Positions 18,477 to 26,554 of a stretch of DNA of 45,582 nucleotides are shown here, piece by piece (the stretch's first letter is position 1; every line of letters begins with the position of its first letter). Source of the DNA: an uncultured Clostridia bacterium (GTDB taxonomy: Bacteria; Bacillota; Clostridia; Christensenellales; UBA1242); contig CALWMK010000008.1 in assembly GCA_944381825.1 (NCBI GenBank), forward strand, positions 1 through 45,582. Reading direction: 5' to 3'. The position numbers were made by a program, and so were the translations under genes. Below the pieces are notes generated by a model. The model was given only the letters and a program-made list of their open reading frames with translations, did no database searches and was not told where the DNA came from.

Positions 18477-19141
18477 CAGTCTTTACCTCCTTTGTCCTCT
18501 TTAGCGTTTAAAATTTCGCCTTTATAAATCCAAACTTTAACGCCAAGTTTACCGTAGTTGGTAAATGCAGAAGCAACACCATAATCAACATCTGCTCTAA
18601 GAGTGTGAAGTGGAAGAGAACCTTCCATATATTTTTCGGTTCTAGCAATTGAGTTGGCACCATCTACAACCCCACTAACTTGAACCTTACAACCCTTAGC
18701 TCCAGCTTTCATAACCCTTTGCAAAGCACTTCTTAAGCATCTTCTAAAAGGAATTCTTTTTTCTAGTTGAGAAACAATGCTTTCAGCAACTAAAACAGCG
18801 TCAAGGTCTGGCTTTTTAATTTCTTTAACATTAACAATTAAATTTTTAGTTGGGTTTACAACCTTTTGAAGTTGTTTTTTAAACTCTTCAATTCCAACAC
18901 CTTTAGCTCCAATAAGCATTCCAGGTCTTCCAGTATAGATATTAATAACAAGTTTAGATTTTGTTCTTTCAATAGAAATTTTTGATATGGCACAATTTCC
19001 ATAATTCTTTTTAATAAAATTTCTAATCTTGTTATCTTCTTTGATATACTTAGCAAATTCGTCTTTGTCAGCATACCATGTTGAATCCCAACCTTTGTTG
19101 ATACCAATTCTAAGTCCAATAGGACTAACTTTTTGTCCCAT
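18476..19141 (-). CDS. rpsC: Small ribosomal subunit protein S3 (uS3)
   Basis: 30S protein lining the mRNA entry tunnel, contributing to mRNA unwinding. The 221-residue product begins [20 protein letters not shown], has the KH domain with [20 protein letters not shown], and the C-terminal domain [20 protein letters not shown] and [20 protein letters not shown]. Position after rplV is standard. Confidence 0.98.
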   Translation of the reverse strand: MGQKVSPIGLRIGINKGWDSTWYADKDEFAKYIKEDNKIRNFIKKNYGNCAISKISIERTKSKLVINIYTGRPGMLIGAKGVGIEEFKKQLQKVVNPTKNLIVNVKEIKKPDLDAVLVAESIVSQLEKRIPFRRCLRSALQRVMKAGAKGCKVQVSGVVDGANSIARTEKYMEGSLPLHTLRADVDYGVASAFTNYGKLGVKVWIYKGEILNAKEDKGGKD

Positions 19142-19150
19142 ACTAACCTC

Positions 19151-19537
19151 CTACGCCTTTTGGTCAAGTATGATAGTTATATGACTTGACCTTTTAAGCA
19201 TTCTGTCTGCTCTTCCTCTAGCCCTAATTAAAATTCTTTTTAGAGTTGGACCAGGAGAAACATAACATTCCGCCACGAACAAATCTGCTCTATTGATTGA
19301 TTTGTTATTTTCAGCATTAGCAATTGCTGATTTTAAAAGTTTTGAACAAACTTCTGCAGCAGCATGTGGTGAATTTTCAAGTATAGCTGTAGCCACTGCC
19401 ACATCTTTTCCTCTAATTGTATCAAGAACAATACGCACTTTTGAAGGACTCATTCTTATATAGTTTGCTTTTGCAAAAGGTCTTTGGTCCTTGTTTTGCT
19501 TTCTTTTTTCTGTTTTTTCTCTAATTCTTGTAGCCAT
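19151..19537 (-). CDS. rplV: Large ribosomal subunit protein L22 (uL22)
   Basis: 50S protein whose loop lines the peptide exit tunnel. At 128 residues it is about 15 longer than usual because of a basic N-terminal extension (MATRIREKTEKRKQNKDQRP) ahead of FAKANYIRMSPSKVRIVLDT. The rest is typical: VATAILENSPHAAAEVCSKL and YVSPGPTLKRILIRARGRAD. It lies between rpsS and rpsC. Confidence 0.97.
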   Translation of the reverse strand: MATRIREKTEKRKQNKDQRPFAKANYIRMSPSKVRIVLDTIRGKDVAVATAILENSPHAAAEVCSKLLKSAIANAENNKSINRADLFVAECYVSPGPTLKRILIRARGRADRMLKRSSHITIILDQKA

Positions 19538-19548
19538 ATTTCACCTCT

Positions 19549-19842
19549 TTAATCTTTACTACCAGTAGTTTTGCCTTTTTGCTTGCTTCCAGCATGCCCT
19601 TTAAATGTTCTCGTTGGAGCAAATTCTCCAAGTTTATGACCAACCATTTCAACAGTACAGTAAACAGGAACATGTTTTTTTCCGTTGTGGACAGCAAAAG
19701 TGAAACCTACAAATTCTGGATAAATAACTGATGCTCTAGACCAAGTTTTAATTGGCTTTTTAACACCTGTTTTGTTCATTTCTTCAACTCTTTGTAATAG
19801 TTTTGGAAAAACATAAGGTTTTTTCTTTAATGATCTGCTCAT
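19549..19842 (-). CDS. rpsS: Small ribosomal subunit protein S19 (uS19)
   Basis: 30S head protein that binds with S13. The 97-residue protein starts [20 protein letters not shown] and contains [40 protein letters not shown] and [10 protein letters not shown]. Located between rplB and rplV. Confidence 0.98.
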   Translation of the reverse strand: MSRSLKKKPYVFPKLLQRVEEMNKTGVKKPIKTWSRASVIYPEFVGFTFAVHNGKKHVPVYCTVEMVGHKLGEFAPTRTFKGHAGSKQKGKTTGSKD

Positions 19843-19853
19843 ATCTTTAACTC

Positions 19854-20681
19854 CTAGTTAATTCTTTTAACAATCAATCTGTTAGATGATTTGTTTTTCT
19901 TTCTTGTCTTGTATCCAAGTGCTGGTTTACCCCATGGAGTAACAGGTGATTTAAGTCCAACTGGAGATTTTCCTTCACCTCCACCATGTGGGTGATCATT
20001 AGGGTTCATAACCACACCTCTAACAGTAGGTCTAACACCCATATGTCTTTTTCTTCCAGCTTTTCCAATAGAGACCAATTCATGATCTGGATTTGAAACC
20101 GTTCCAATTGTTGCACGGCATCTAGCAAGAACCTTTCTCATTTCACCACTAGGCATTCTGAGCATTGCATACTTGCCCTCTTTGGCAACAAGTTGAACTT
20201 CAACACCAGCAGAACGAGCAATTTGCCCACCCTTACCAGGAATCAACTCAATATTGTGAATTGTAGAACCAACTGGAATGTTTTCAAGAGGAAGACAATT
20301 TCCGACTTTTATTTCTGAATTTGCACCACTTGTCACAATATCTGAAACATTGAGTCCAAGAGGAGCAAGGATATATCGTTTTTCACCATCAGCATAAACC
20401 AAAAGTGCAATATATGCTGAACGATTTGGATCGTATTCAATGGAAGATACTTTTGCAGGGACATCGTCTTTATTTCTTTTAAAATCTATAATTCTATATT
20501 TTTGACGATTACCACCTCCATGATGACGAACTGTAATTCTTCCGTTTGCATTTCTGCCACCAGTTTTTTTCTTAACCGCAAGCAAACTCTTTTCAGGAGC
20601 TTTTTTTGTCAATTCTTCAAAAGAAACTGTTGTTAAAAATCTGCGTCCTGCTGAAGTTGGCTTATTTGTTTTTATTGCCAT
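19854..20681 (-). CDS. rplB: Large ribosomal subunit protein L2 (uL2)
   Basis: 50S protein close to the peptidyl-transferase centre, needed for subunit association. The 275-residue product has [40 protein letters not shown], and the conserved C-terminal [20 protein letters not shown] with the functional His. It is full length and in standard position between rplW and rpsS. Confidence 0.98.
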   Translation of the reverse strand: MAIKTNKPTSAGRRFLTTVSFEELTKKAPEKSLLAVKKKTGGRNANGRITVRHHGGGNRQKYRIIDFKRNKDDVPAKVSSIEYDPNRSAYIALLVYADGEKRYILAPLGLNVSDIVTSGANSEIKVGNCLPLENIPVGSTIHNIELIPGKGGQIARSAGVEVQLVAKEGKYAMLRMPSGEMRKVLARCRATIGTVSNPDHELVSIGKAGRKRHMGVRPTVRGVVMNPNDHPHGGGEGKSPVGLKSPVTPWGKPALGYKTRKKNKSSNRLIVKRIN

Positions 20682-20696
20682 TTTTGTCTATCTCCT

Positions 20697-20999
20697 TTAT
20701 GACAAACTTTCAAAGAACGGAATTGGTTTTGACGAACTTTTAAGTGTTACTATTGCTTTTTTATAGTCACTAGTTCTTCCAACTGTTCTTCCCGACTTTG
20801 TGTTTTGCTCTTTTTTATGTCCTTTCATAACAACTGTTTTAACACTATCAACTTCCACTTTAAAAATTTCTTCCACAGCTTTTGCTATCTCAATTTTGTT
20901 AGCATCTTTTGCAACAATGAAAGAATAAACCTTGTTTTGAATTCCTGAATAGGTTTTTTCTGTGAGAAGCGGTTTTTTAATTATTTCTCTAGCATTCAT
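20697..20999 (-). CDS. rplW: Large ribosomal subunit protein L23 (uL23)
   Basis: 50S protein at the exit tunnel, the docking site for trigger factor and SRP. The 100-residue product begins MNAREIIKKPLLTEKTYSGI and has KVYSFIVAKDANKIEIAKAV and EEIFKVEVDSVKTVVMKGHK. Its ATG overlaps the rplD stop (ATGA), so the two are coupled. Confidence 0.98.
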   Translation of the reverse strand: MNAREIIKKPLLTEKTYSGIQNKVYSFIVAKDANKIEIAKAVEEIFKVEVDSVKTVVMKGHKKEQNTKSGRTVGRTSDYKKAIVTLKSSSKPIPFFESLS

Positions 21000-21622
21000 T
21001 CTTTAAATCCCTCCTCTATAAGTTTGACAGCAGATTTTGTCATGACAATTGTAGGATATTTAACAACTTCATATACACTTAAAACATCAGCAAGTTGAAG
21101 TGAAAGATTTTCAAGGTTTGCGCATGCCCTTGTTACAAGTTCATTATTTTCAGAAACAACAACGAGAGCCTTTCTATTAAGATTAAAATCTTTCATAAAC
21201 TTTTCTGCAAGTTTTGTTTTTGGTTCATCAAATTTAAACTCATCAACAAAAACAATTTCACTAGCAGCAAATTTTCCACTAAGCGCACTAGCAAATGCAA
21301 CTTTTTTTGCCTGCTTGTTAATTTTCTTTGAAAAATCTCTTGGTTTTGGTGCAAATGCAACTCCACCCCCTGTTTGATGAGGTCCTTTAGTTGAACCTTG
21401 TCTAGCATTTCCAGTATGTTTTTGTCTATAAGGTTTTTTAGCATGTCCTCTAACTTCGCTTCTTGTAAGAGCAGATTTAGTTCCCTGTCTTTTGTTAGCA
21501 AGTTGAGCAACAACCACTTCATGAACAAGCCCTTCATTGACATCAGCTTTAAAAACTTCATCACTAACTGTCATAGAACCAACTTCTTCATGGTTCATAT
21601 TATAAAGTTTGACTTTTGCCAT
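20996..21622 (-). CDS. rplD: Large ribosomal subunit protein L4 (uL4)
   Basis: 50S protein whose extended loop lines the exit tunnel; in E. coli it also represses the S10 operon through its leader. The 208-residue protein has the loop signature GTKSALTRSEVRGHAKKPYR, QKHTGNARQGSTKGPHQTGG and FAPKPRDFSKKINKQAKKVA. It follows rplC by 12 bases. Whether it acts on the rpsJ leader here is not known. Confidence 0.98.
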   Translation of the reverse strand: MAKVKLYNMNHEEVGSMTVSDEVFKADVNEGLVHEVVVAQLANKRQGTKSALTRSEVRGHAKKPYRQKHTGNARQGSTKGPHQTGGGVAFAPKPRDFSKKINKQAKKVAFASALSGKFAASEIVFVDEFKFDEPKTKLAEKFMKDFNLNRKALVVVSENNELVTRACANLENLSLQLADVLSVYEVVKYPTIVMTKSAVKLIEEGFKE

Positions 21623-21634
21623 TTTGCTCTCCTC

Positions 21635-22267
21635 CTATGCTTTAACCGCTTGTTTAACAACAACAAGCGAGCCTCTTGGACCAGGAACGCAACCTTTGAC
21701 AAGAAGAATATTTCTATCTGTGTCAACCTTTACAATTTCAAGATTTTGAATTGTTACGCTTTCATGTCCATATTGTCCAGGCATCTTTTTGTTTTTAAAA
21801 ACTCTTGATGGTGTTGAATTTGCACTCATAGAACCCACCTCTCTGTGAACAGGTCCTGTTCCGTGAGTCATCTTAAGCCTATGAGCATTCCATCTTTGAA
21901 TATTTCCAGTAAAACCTCTACCACGAGTTGTTCCACTGACATCAACCATATCATTTTCTGAGAAGATGTCGCATTTGATCACATTTCCGATTTCATATTC
22001 GGCGCTGTTTTCAAATTTGAATTCCTTGAGAGTTCTGCAAGGAGCAACATCACTTTTCTTAAAAACGCCAAGTTCAGGTTTTGTGAGCAACTTTTCCCTA
22101 ACTTGTTCAAAAGCTACAACAACTGCATCGTAGCCATCTTTTTCAGCAGATTTTTTTCTAACAACTGTGACAGGTCCAGCTTCAATGACTGTTACTGGAA
22201 CAACTTGTCCTTCAGATGTGAAAACTTGTGTCATGCCGAGTTTTTTACCAATAATTGCTTTTTTCAC
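21635..22267 (-). CDS. rplC: Large ribosomal subunit protein L3 (uL3)
   Basis: Early-assembly 50S protein reaching towards the peptidyl-transferase centre. From the GTG at 22267 (after AAGGAGG) it is 210 residues and begins [20 protein letters not shown], the normal L3 N-terminus; an ATG-initiated longer reading would overlap rpsJ. Further marks are [40 protein letters not shown] and [20 protein letters not shown]. Confidence 0.97.
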   Translation of the reverse strand: MKKAIIGKKLGMTQVFTSEGQVVPVTVIEAGPVTVVRKKSAEKDGYDAVVVAFEQVREKLLTKPELGVFKKSDVAPCRTLKEFKFENSAEYEIGNVIKCDIFSENDMVDVSGTTRGRGFTGNIQRWNAHRLKMTHGTGPVHREVGSMSANSTPSRVFKNKKMPGQYGHESVTIQNLEIVKVDTDRNILLVKGCVPGPRGSLVVVKQAVKA

Positions 22268-22280
22268 TTTTTTAGCCTCC

Positions 22281-22589
22281 TTACAGTTTGATATTGATGT
22301 CAACACCTGCTGGCAAATCGAGCTTCATGAGCGAATCGACAGCTTTTGGCGATGGACTATACACATCAATTAATCTTTTGTGAGTTCTGCACTCGAATTG
22401 TTCACGACTATCTTTATGTTTATGAGGTGAACGGATGATTGTTACCACTTCCTTATCGGTTGGAAGAGGTATTGGCCCTGCGACCTTGGCACCACTTTTA
22501 GTTGCTGTTTCAATTATTCTCAAACATGCTTGATCTAAAAGAGTGTGATCGTAGGCTTTCAGTTTAATTCTGATTTTTTGAGTTGCCAT
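22281..22589 (-). CDS. rpsJ: Small ribosomal subunit protein S10 (uS10, NusE)
   Basis: 30S head protein that also serves as NusE in antitermination complexes and couples RNA polymerase with the ribosome via NusG. The 102-residue product [20 protein letters not shown], with [20 protein letters not shown] and [20 protein letters not shown], is complete. The ATG at 22589 follows CAGGAGG. It is the first gene of the operon and lies behind a structured leader of about 220 bases. Confidence 0.98.
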   Translation of the reverse strand: MATQKIRIKLKAYDHTLLDQACLRIIETATKSGAKVAGPIPLPTDKEVVTIIRSPHKHKDSREQFECRTHKRLIDVYSPSPKAVDSLMKLDLPAGVDINIKL

Positions 22590-22809
22590 TTTATTAACCT
22601 CCTGTAATAGCAAAACCTCGAAAGCACATCGTTACACTATCCCGTGTGTGTCGCCACCATAGCCAAAATTAAAACCTGAATTAACAGGCATGAAATTTGA
22701 TATGCTTTTGCTCGAGGGCAACCGCTTTTAGCAGTCACTTGTCCGCACAAATTCTCCTTGTCCGCTTGAAGACAAAGTAACCTTATGCATCAACCCAGAC
22801 TATAATAGC
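22590..22809 (-). promoter_or_regulatory. Structured rpsJ (S10 operon) leader
   Basis: A 220-base untranslated leader. Visible potential stems in RNA sense: GUUACUU(U)GUC near 22780 with GACAAGUGAC near 22738, enclosing two copies of GCGGACAAG; UUGC-CCUCGA-GCAA near 22715; CCUG-UUAAUU-CAGG near 22685; and paired CUAU/AUAG and CACA/UGUG segments nearer the gene. It contains a possible 20-codon ORF (ATG near 22790) without a clear ribosome site. Autoregulation by a ribosomal protein is plausible, but I cannot match the structure to a named family. Confidence 0.5.
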
Positions 22810-22815
22810 TTGGTT

Positions 22816-22845
22816 ATTATATAACAGCCTGCCTAGCATTGTCAA
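22816..22845 (-). promoter_or_regulatory. Strong promoter of the ribosomal protein operon
   Basis: On the minus strand TTGACA (22840-22845) and TATAAT (22816-22821) match the sigma-A consensus exactly with an 18-base spacer. Transcription should start near 22809. This is the best promoter seen in the window and fits the demand of a 27-gene translation cluster. Confidence 0.85.
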
Positions 22846-23277
22846 CACTTTTTTAAAACTTTTCAGCTTTTTTAAAGAAAGAACAATTATATATAAAATA
22901 TATAAATAATATAGGAAACAGATAATCAATTTAAGATTTCCATCTCGCCTTAAAAATCAATAATCAACTATTTAAACTCAACTTATTAAGTTACCTTGTA
23001 ACAACATCAATAGTTTTAGTCCTATTCAAAAAATATTTGGCACATAAAGTTGAAAATGCAAAGTTAGACTTGCTATCCTATCTAAAAGGTTAAATTCCAA
23101 GCTTAATTAATTTGTGCACATTATTGTTGATATCCCCTACATAAAATTAAAAACACAATATGACTTACAATTAATAATTTCATTGAAACCTCAAAACATC
23201 CAATGTTTTGAGGTTTTCGCTTAAGAACTAAGCTTCAAGATTTTAACCTTTTACAAATTAAAAGGAGGTGTGATATA
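22846..23277. other. Gene-free AT-rich stretch between rpsJ promoter and toxin gene
   Basis: A 430-base region with no ORF of note. It holds a perfect 12-base-pair hairpin at 23186-23216 and the strong ribosome site AAAGGAGGTG for the next gene. No tRNA, repeat or recognisable gene remnant was seen. The promoter of the toxin-like gene could not be placed with confidence. Confidence 0.6.
23186..23216 (+). terminator. Terminator-like hairpin upstream of the toxin-like gene
   Basis: AAACCTCAAAAC (23186-23197) and GTTTTGAGGTTT (23205-23216) form a perfect 12-pair stem with a 7-base loop and four T residues on the plus strand. No plus-strand gene runs into it here, so it may be an attenuator of the downstream gene or a remnant left by a lost gene. 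Confidence 0.5.
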
Positions 23278-23849
23278 ATGACGGTATTAGATAATGTTAA
23301 AAGTCTTGTTGAAAAGTTTTTTACAACTAATGGTGATTTTTGGGTAATCAGAAAGAGCAGAAGCGATTTAAACATTGAAAAATGCAATGGAGTTGCAGTT
23401 AAAGACGAAAAAGTAAATGCTTGCGAATTATGCGTCGCTTTAAATGAAACAATTTTTAAAGTCTACAACAAACCCGAATACTTTCATACGAATTGCAAAT
23501 GTGAATACATTCCAACAAGCCTTGTAGACATCGTTTTAGATTTTCCTATCGAAAAAATAACAAGATATTTATTTGCAAATATTAATAAAAGTAAGATGAT
23601 GAAAACTATGGGATATCTAATTCAAGACTCTGATGATATGTATAATCTTATTTTGAAAGCGTAAAAACCAATTTTAAAAACGGGAATTACAAGCTAGGTT
23701 TATTAGATACTCATGGTCAACATTTTGCAATAAATCTAACAATATTTGGAAAACGTGACCATATAGGGCAAGTTTTTAATTGCCATGTAGGCTGTGTTGC
23801 TTGGCCTAATGGAAAAATTAAAGTAGCAACACCATTAATTCAAGATTAA
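23278..23849 (+). pseudogene. Toxin-like gene (Cys/His motif + DUF6883-like domain), frameshifted
   Basis: Starts with ATG behind AAAGGAGGTG. The first frame runs 128 residues and stops at 23664; the frame reading GNYKLGLLDTHGQHFAINLT then continues to a stop at 23849. One missing T in the run near 23651-23654 (ATTTTG for ATTTTTG) explains it; restored, the protein has about 190 residues. Residues 49-75 show C-x2-C, then H70-x2-C-x-C, like the treble-clef motif of phage minor head proteins and some polymorphic toxins. The rest, from FPIEKITRYLF to NGKIKVATPLI, resembles DUF6883, from memory often paired with DUF4926. Two DUF4926-like genes follow at once. No secretion signal or delivery domain is present. 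It may be inactive, or the indel may be a sequence error. Confidence 0.6.
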
Positions 23850-23862
23850 AGGAGTATTAAAA

Positions 23863-24198
23863 ATGAAATATTTAGACGATGTAAGAGTAATCGTTAGCAA
23901 AAAAAAATATGAAAATGAAGGAGTTCACAAAGGCGCGGAAGGGGTTATTATTATGTCTGAAATTAGAAAGAACACTTTTGAAATTGCTTTTACTGATGAA
24001 AATGGAAAAGACTATGCCATGATGGAAATTAATGTGGCGGATTTAGAATTAGTAAGAGATAATGGTTTAACAGACGAAGAAATTCTCAAGGACCTTCCCC
24101 TTCATGACCCACACTGGTGGTGTAAAGTTGAAGATGGCTTTATACTCAATCTCTTAGGCGAAAAGAAAAATAAAATACCTTATGATTATAATTCTTAA
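23863..24198 (+). CDS. DUF4926-like putative immunity protein, copy 1
   Basis: A 111-residue acidic protein starting 13 bases after the toxin-like gene's second-frame stop, with AGGAG as ribosome site. The N-terminal part, LDDVRVIVSKKKYENEGVHK through FTDENGKDYAMMEINVADLE, matches the small beta-barrel pattern of DUF4926 (a short DVV-x-KGxxGTVV-like domain). A second part, EEILKDLPLHDPHWWCKVED to NKIPYDYNS, is an added C-terminal module. Immunity to the toxin-like protein is inferred from family pairing and position. It is 80% identical to copy 2, and the differences cluster at residues 22-57. Confidence 0.65.
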   Translation: MKYLDDVRVIVSKKKYENEGVHKGAEGVIIMSEIRKNTFEIAFTDENGKDYAMMEINVADLELVRDNGLTDEEILKDLPLHDPHWWCKVEDGFILNLLGEKKNKIPYDYNS

Positions 24199-24263
24199 TT
24201 CCGTAATTAATTTATAAATTAGTTTAATATGTAAATATCATTTTAAATAATAATGAGGTGAAA

Positions 24264-24599
24264 ATGAAATGGTTAGACGATGTAAGAGTAATCGTTAGCA
24301 AAAAAAAATATGAAAATGAAGGGGTTTTTAAAGGTGCGGTTGGTACAATAATTTTCGCATGGTTAAGAAATGACCAATATGAAGTAGTATTTTCAGACGA
24401 AAATGGAAGAGATTATGCAGACATTATGGTTCATGTGGCGGATTTAGAATTAGTAAGAGATAATGGTTTAACAGACGAAGAAATTCTCAAGGACCTTCCC
24501 CTTCACGACCCACACTGGTGGTGTAAAATTGAAGATGGCTTTATTCTCAATCTCTTAGGCGAAAAGAAAAATAAAATACCTTATGATTATAATTCTTAA
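24264..24599 (+). CDS. DUF4926-like putative immunity protein, copy 2
   Basis: A 111-residue paralogue of the preceding gene. The ATG at 24264 follows TGAGGTG; a GTG two codons upstream is part of the ribosome site. Residues 4-21 and 58-111 are nearly identical to copy 1 (one substitution, Val to Ile at 89, in the latter), and the last 165 bases differ at only three positions. Residues 22-57 differ at about 20 sites (for example TIIFAWLRNDQYEVVFSDEN). This may be diversification against a different toxin variant after duplication. It has no toxin gene of its own and is closed by the terminator at 24761-24793. Confidence 0.65.
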   Translation: MKWLDDVRVIVSKKKYENEGVFKGAVGTIIFAWLRNDQYEVVFSDENGRDYADIMVHVADLELVRDNGLTDEEILKDLPLHDPHWWCKIEDGFILNLLGEKKNKIPYDYNS

Positions 24600-24760
24600 A
24601 AAAATGTTGTCATTTGCGAATTTATATTCAAATATTTTATTTAAAAAAAACTTTTTAACTATAATAGCTTTTATTTTTACAAAATTTAATAATTAATAAT
24701 TAAATATTAAAAAAATATTAAACAAATTAAAAAAAATTAATTAATTAAAATTAATATTAA

Positions 24761-24793
24761 AAAAGATAACAAATATATTTTTGTTATCTTTTT
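24761..24793. terminator. Bidirectional terminator
   Basis: AAAAGATAACAAA (24761-24773) and TTTGTTATCTTTT (24780-24792) form a 13-pair stem with T-rich sequence on both sides. It separates the putative immunity gene (plus) from the HtrA-like gene (minus). The rest of 24600-24877 is very AT-rich and holds no gene. Confidence 0.8.
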
Positions 24794-24877
24794 ATTATAA
24801 TATTTTCAAGCTTGATTTTAATTAAATTATTAATAATTAATTTCAAAATAATAATTAATAATATTTCAAATATAAAT

Positions 24878-25912
24878 CTATGAAACTAAGTTTGGTCTTT
24901 CTTGAGCCACCATAGAAATTGTTTGCTTTTCTCCATTTCTTATAATTTCAACTACTATTTCGTCTCCAATATCATATGAAAACATTTGCATTTTTAAATC
25001 TAACAAAGTTTCAATTTGTTTGTCACCTATTTTAACAATCAAATCTCCCTCTTCAACACCTGCAAGAGAAGCTACTGCTTTGGGATCGACACTCACAACA
25101 TACACTCCTTTCTCGCTAGTTGTTTCGCCATAATAATTTGCTATGTCGGCATCAAAACCAAACACGCCAATGTAAGCTGGTTCAAAATCATTGTTTTTTA
25201 CAATACGTTCAGAAATAGCACATCCCACCTCAATAGGAATTGCAAAACCAATCCCTTCAGACTCACTTGCTTTAAGAGTATTGATTCCAACAACTCTGCC
25301 GTCCAATGAAATTAGTGGTCCTCCACTATTGCCAGGATTTATACTAGCATCATGTTGAATAAGGTTTTGAAGATAACTCGCCCCTCCCATACTTTCAATT
25401 TCTAAGGTTCTGTTCAAAGCACTTACAATACCTTTTGTAACAGTATGTTTAAATTGCAAGGTTAAAGGCGTACCAATGGCTAACACATCCTCACCAACCT
25501 GTAAATCTTTTGAGCTTCCGCATTCCAAATATGGCATGTTTTTAGAACTTTTGATTATCGCCATATCAAGTGATGAATCTGACCAAATAAATTTGGCAGA
25601 AGCATTTGTTTTGTCTGCAAAATAAACAGTTAAATTAGAACTTCCTTCAACAACATGATGATTGGTTAAAATATATCCTCCATCAGCTATAGCAACACCG
25701 CTACCCACACTATATCCTCCATTAACTGCTGCTGAAATTCCAACTACCGCACTTTTAACGCTATCAACAACCTCAACCGCACTTTTATAGTTAGAGGAGG
25801 TTATAAGTCTAGGAGTCATGTCAACACTTGGATCTGCCTTCGCAAATAATGGATTTGAACATCCACAAAAAATAAATATAAAAGATAAACATAAAAAAAA
25901 TATTTTTTTCAT
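24878..25912 (-). CDS. HtrA/DegP-type serine protease with PDZ domain
   Basis: Envelope quality-control protease. The 344-residue reading from the ATG at 25912 has GGAG 7 bases upstream. It starts with a signal peptide (MKKIFFLCLSFIFIFCGCSN) with a possible lipobox at the second Cys, so it may be a lipoprotein. The trypsin-like domain shows the triad H86 (ILTNHHVVEG), D116 (SSLDMAIIKS) and S196 (NPGNSGGPLIS). One PDZ domain follows (residues about 245-335, with GVYVVSVDPKAVASLAGVEE and GDLIVKIGDKQI). Single-gene unit; heat or envelope-stress control cannot be seen. Confidence 0.95.
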   Translation of the reverse strand: MKKIFFLCLSFIFIFCGCSNPLFAKADPSVDMTPRLITSSNYKSAVEVVDSVKSAVVGISAAVNGGYSVGSGVAIADGGYILTNHHVVEGSSNLTVYFADKTNASAKFIWSDSSLDMAIIKSSKNMPYLECGSSKDLQVGEDVLAIGTPLTLQFKHTVTKGIVSALNRTLEIESMGGASYLQNLIQHDASINPGNSGGPLISLDGRVVGINTLKASESEGIGFAIPIEVGCAISERIVKNNDFEPAYIGVFGFDADIANYYGETTSEKGVYVVSVDPKAVASLAGVEEGDLIVKIGDKQIETLLDLKMQMFSYDIGDEIVVEIIRNGEKQTISMVAQERPNLVS

Positions 25913-26074
25913 AAATTTCTCCACAATGTAGTGTGTGCAAAATATTACAACATATTCTTAAAACAAAAAACCATAAGCTTTAGTCACTAACTTTTGAAAA
26001 CTAGCGAAAAAAACCAAGATAATTACAGCATATTTGTAAGGCATATTCATTTAAATTTCATTTTCTCTATCATA

Positions 26075-26215
26075 CTAATATTCTATATGGTGTTTATTTC
26101 TATTTTTGTGATGTATCCAAGCATTTGAATATCCGTTTTGCCTTCTACATTCTGCTATTGGAGAGTGATGGCCGGTATAATACTTCACGCTGTTCATCAA
26201 TTTCCCTAATAATAT
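26075..26215 (-). pseudogene. Fragment of a DUF5662-like gene
   Basis: In one minus-strand frame ending at TAG (26075-26077) the sequence reads MNSVKYYTGHHSPIAECRRQ, then NGYSNAWIHHKNRNKHHIEY. This matches, from memory, the C-terminal part of DUF5662 proteins (SPI-x-C, GYSxAWxHHKxRNKHHxEY). The fragment has about 40 residues with no N-terminal half and no ribosome site. It lies directly after the terminator of the DUF1858 gene. It looks like the remains of a deleted gene, possibly phage-derived. Confidence 0.6.
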
Positions 26216-26252
26216 TATTATAGCATAAATCTTTGCTTTTGTATTAAAAATT

Positions 26253-26284
26253 AAAAAAATACTTTATCAATTTAACGATAAAGT
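26253..26284 (-). terminator. Terminator of the SPFH-DUF1858 operon
   Basis: On the minus strand ACTTTATC (26284-26277) pairs with GATAAAGT (26268-26261) around a short loop, followed by A and seven T residues. It lies 77 bases after the DUF1858 stop. Confidence 0.8.
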
Positions 26285-26360
26285 ACTTTCAAACAAATTT
26301 ACTAGTTTCAAAATTAATAACCCCTACCTCATGGTTTTTTAAAATGTTTTTTTTAAATAA

Positions 26361-26552
26361 TTAATCTTCTTTGTTTAACTTTTTTAAAAGGAAGTCCAAA
26401 TCCACCTCATGAACCTCAGCACCCTCTTCCAAAGTTTCCATTTGAGACATAGGACATCCAAAACAATGAAAACCAAAGCCTTGTAAAATTTCAGCATTTT
26501 TTTTATCAGCTTTTAAAACTTCACCAATAGTTGTATCTTTATTAAATTTCAT
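26361..26552 (-). CDS. DUF1858 (disulfide redox) protein
   Basis: A 63-residue protein of the DUF1858 family, related to the small redox-disulfide domain found beside hybrid cluster proteins. It begins MKFNKDTTIGEVLKADKKNA and has the paired cysteines in GFHCFGCPMSQMETLEEGAE, with C-x2-C likely forming a redox or metal site. It starts 2 bases after the SPFH gene with GGAAGGGAG as ribosome site, so the two are cotranscribed. The substrate is unknown. Confidence 0.88.
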   Translation of the reverse strand: MKFNKDTTIGEVLKADKKNAEILQGFGFHCFGCPMSQMETLEEGAEVHEVDLDFLLKKLNKED

Positions 26553-26554
26553 AA

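Noticed and set aside
22725-22795. 20-codon ORF in the rpsJ leader as a leader peptide
   Set aside because: No convincing ribosome site precedes its ATG and it overlaps strong stems; mentioned only within the leader.
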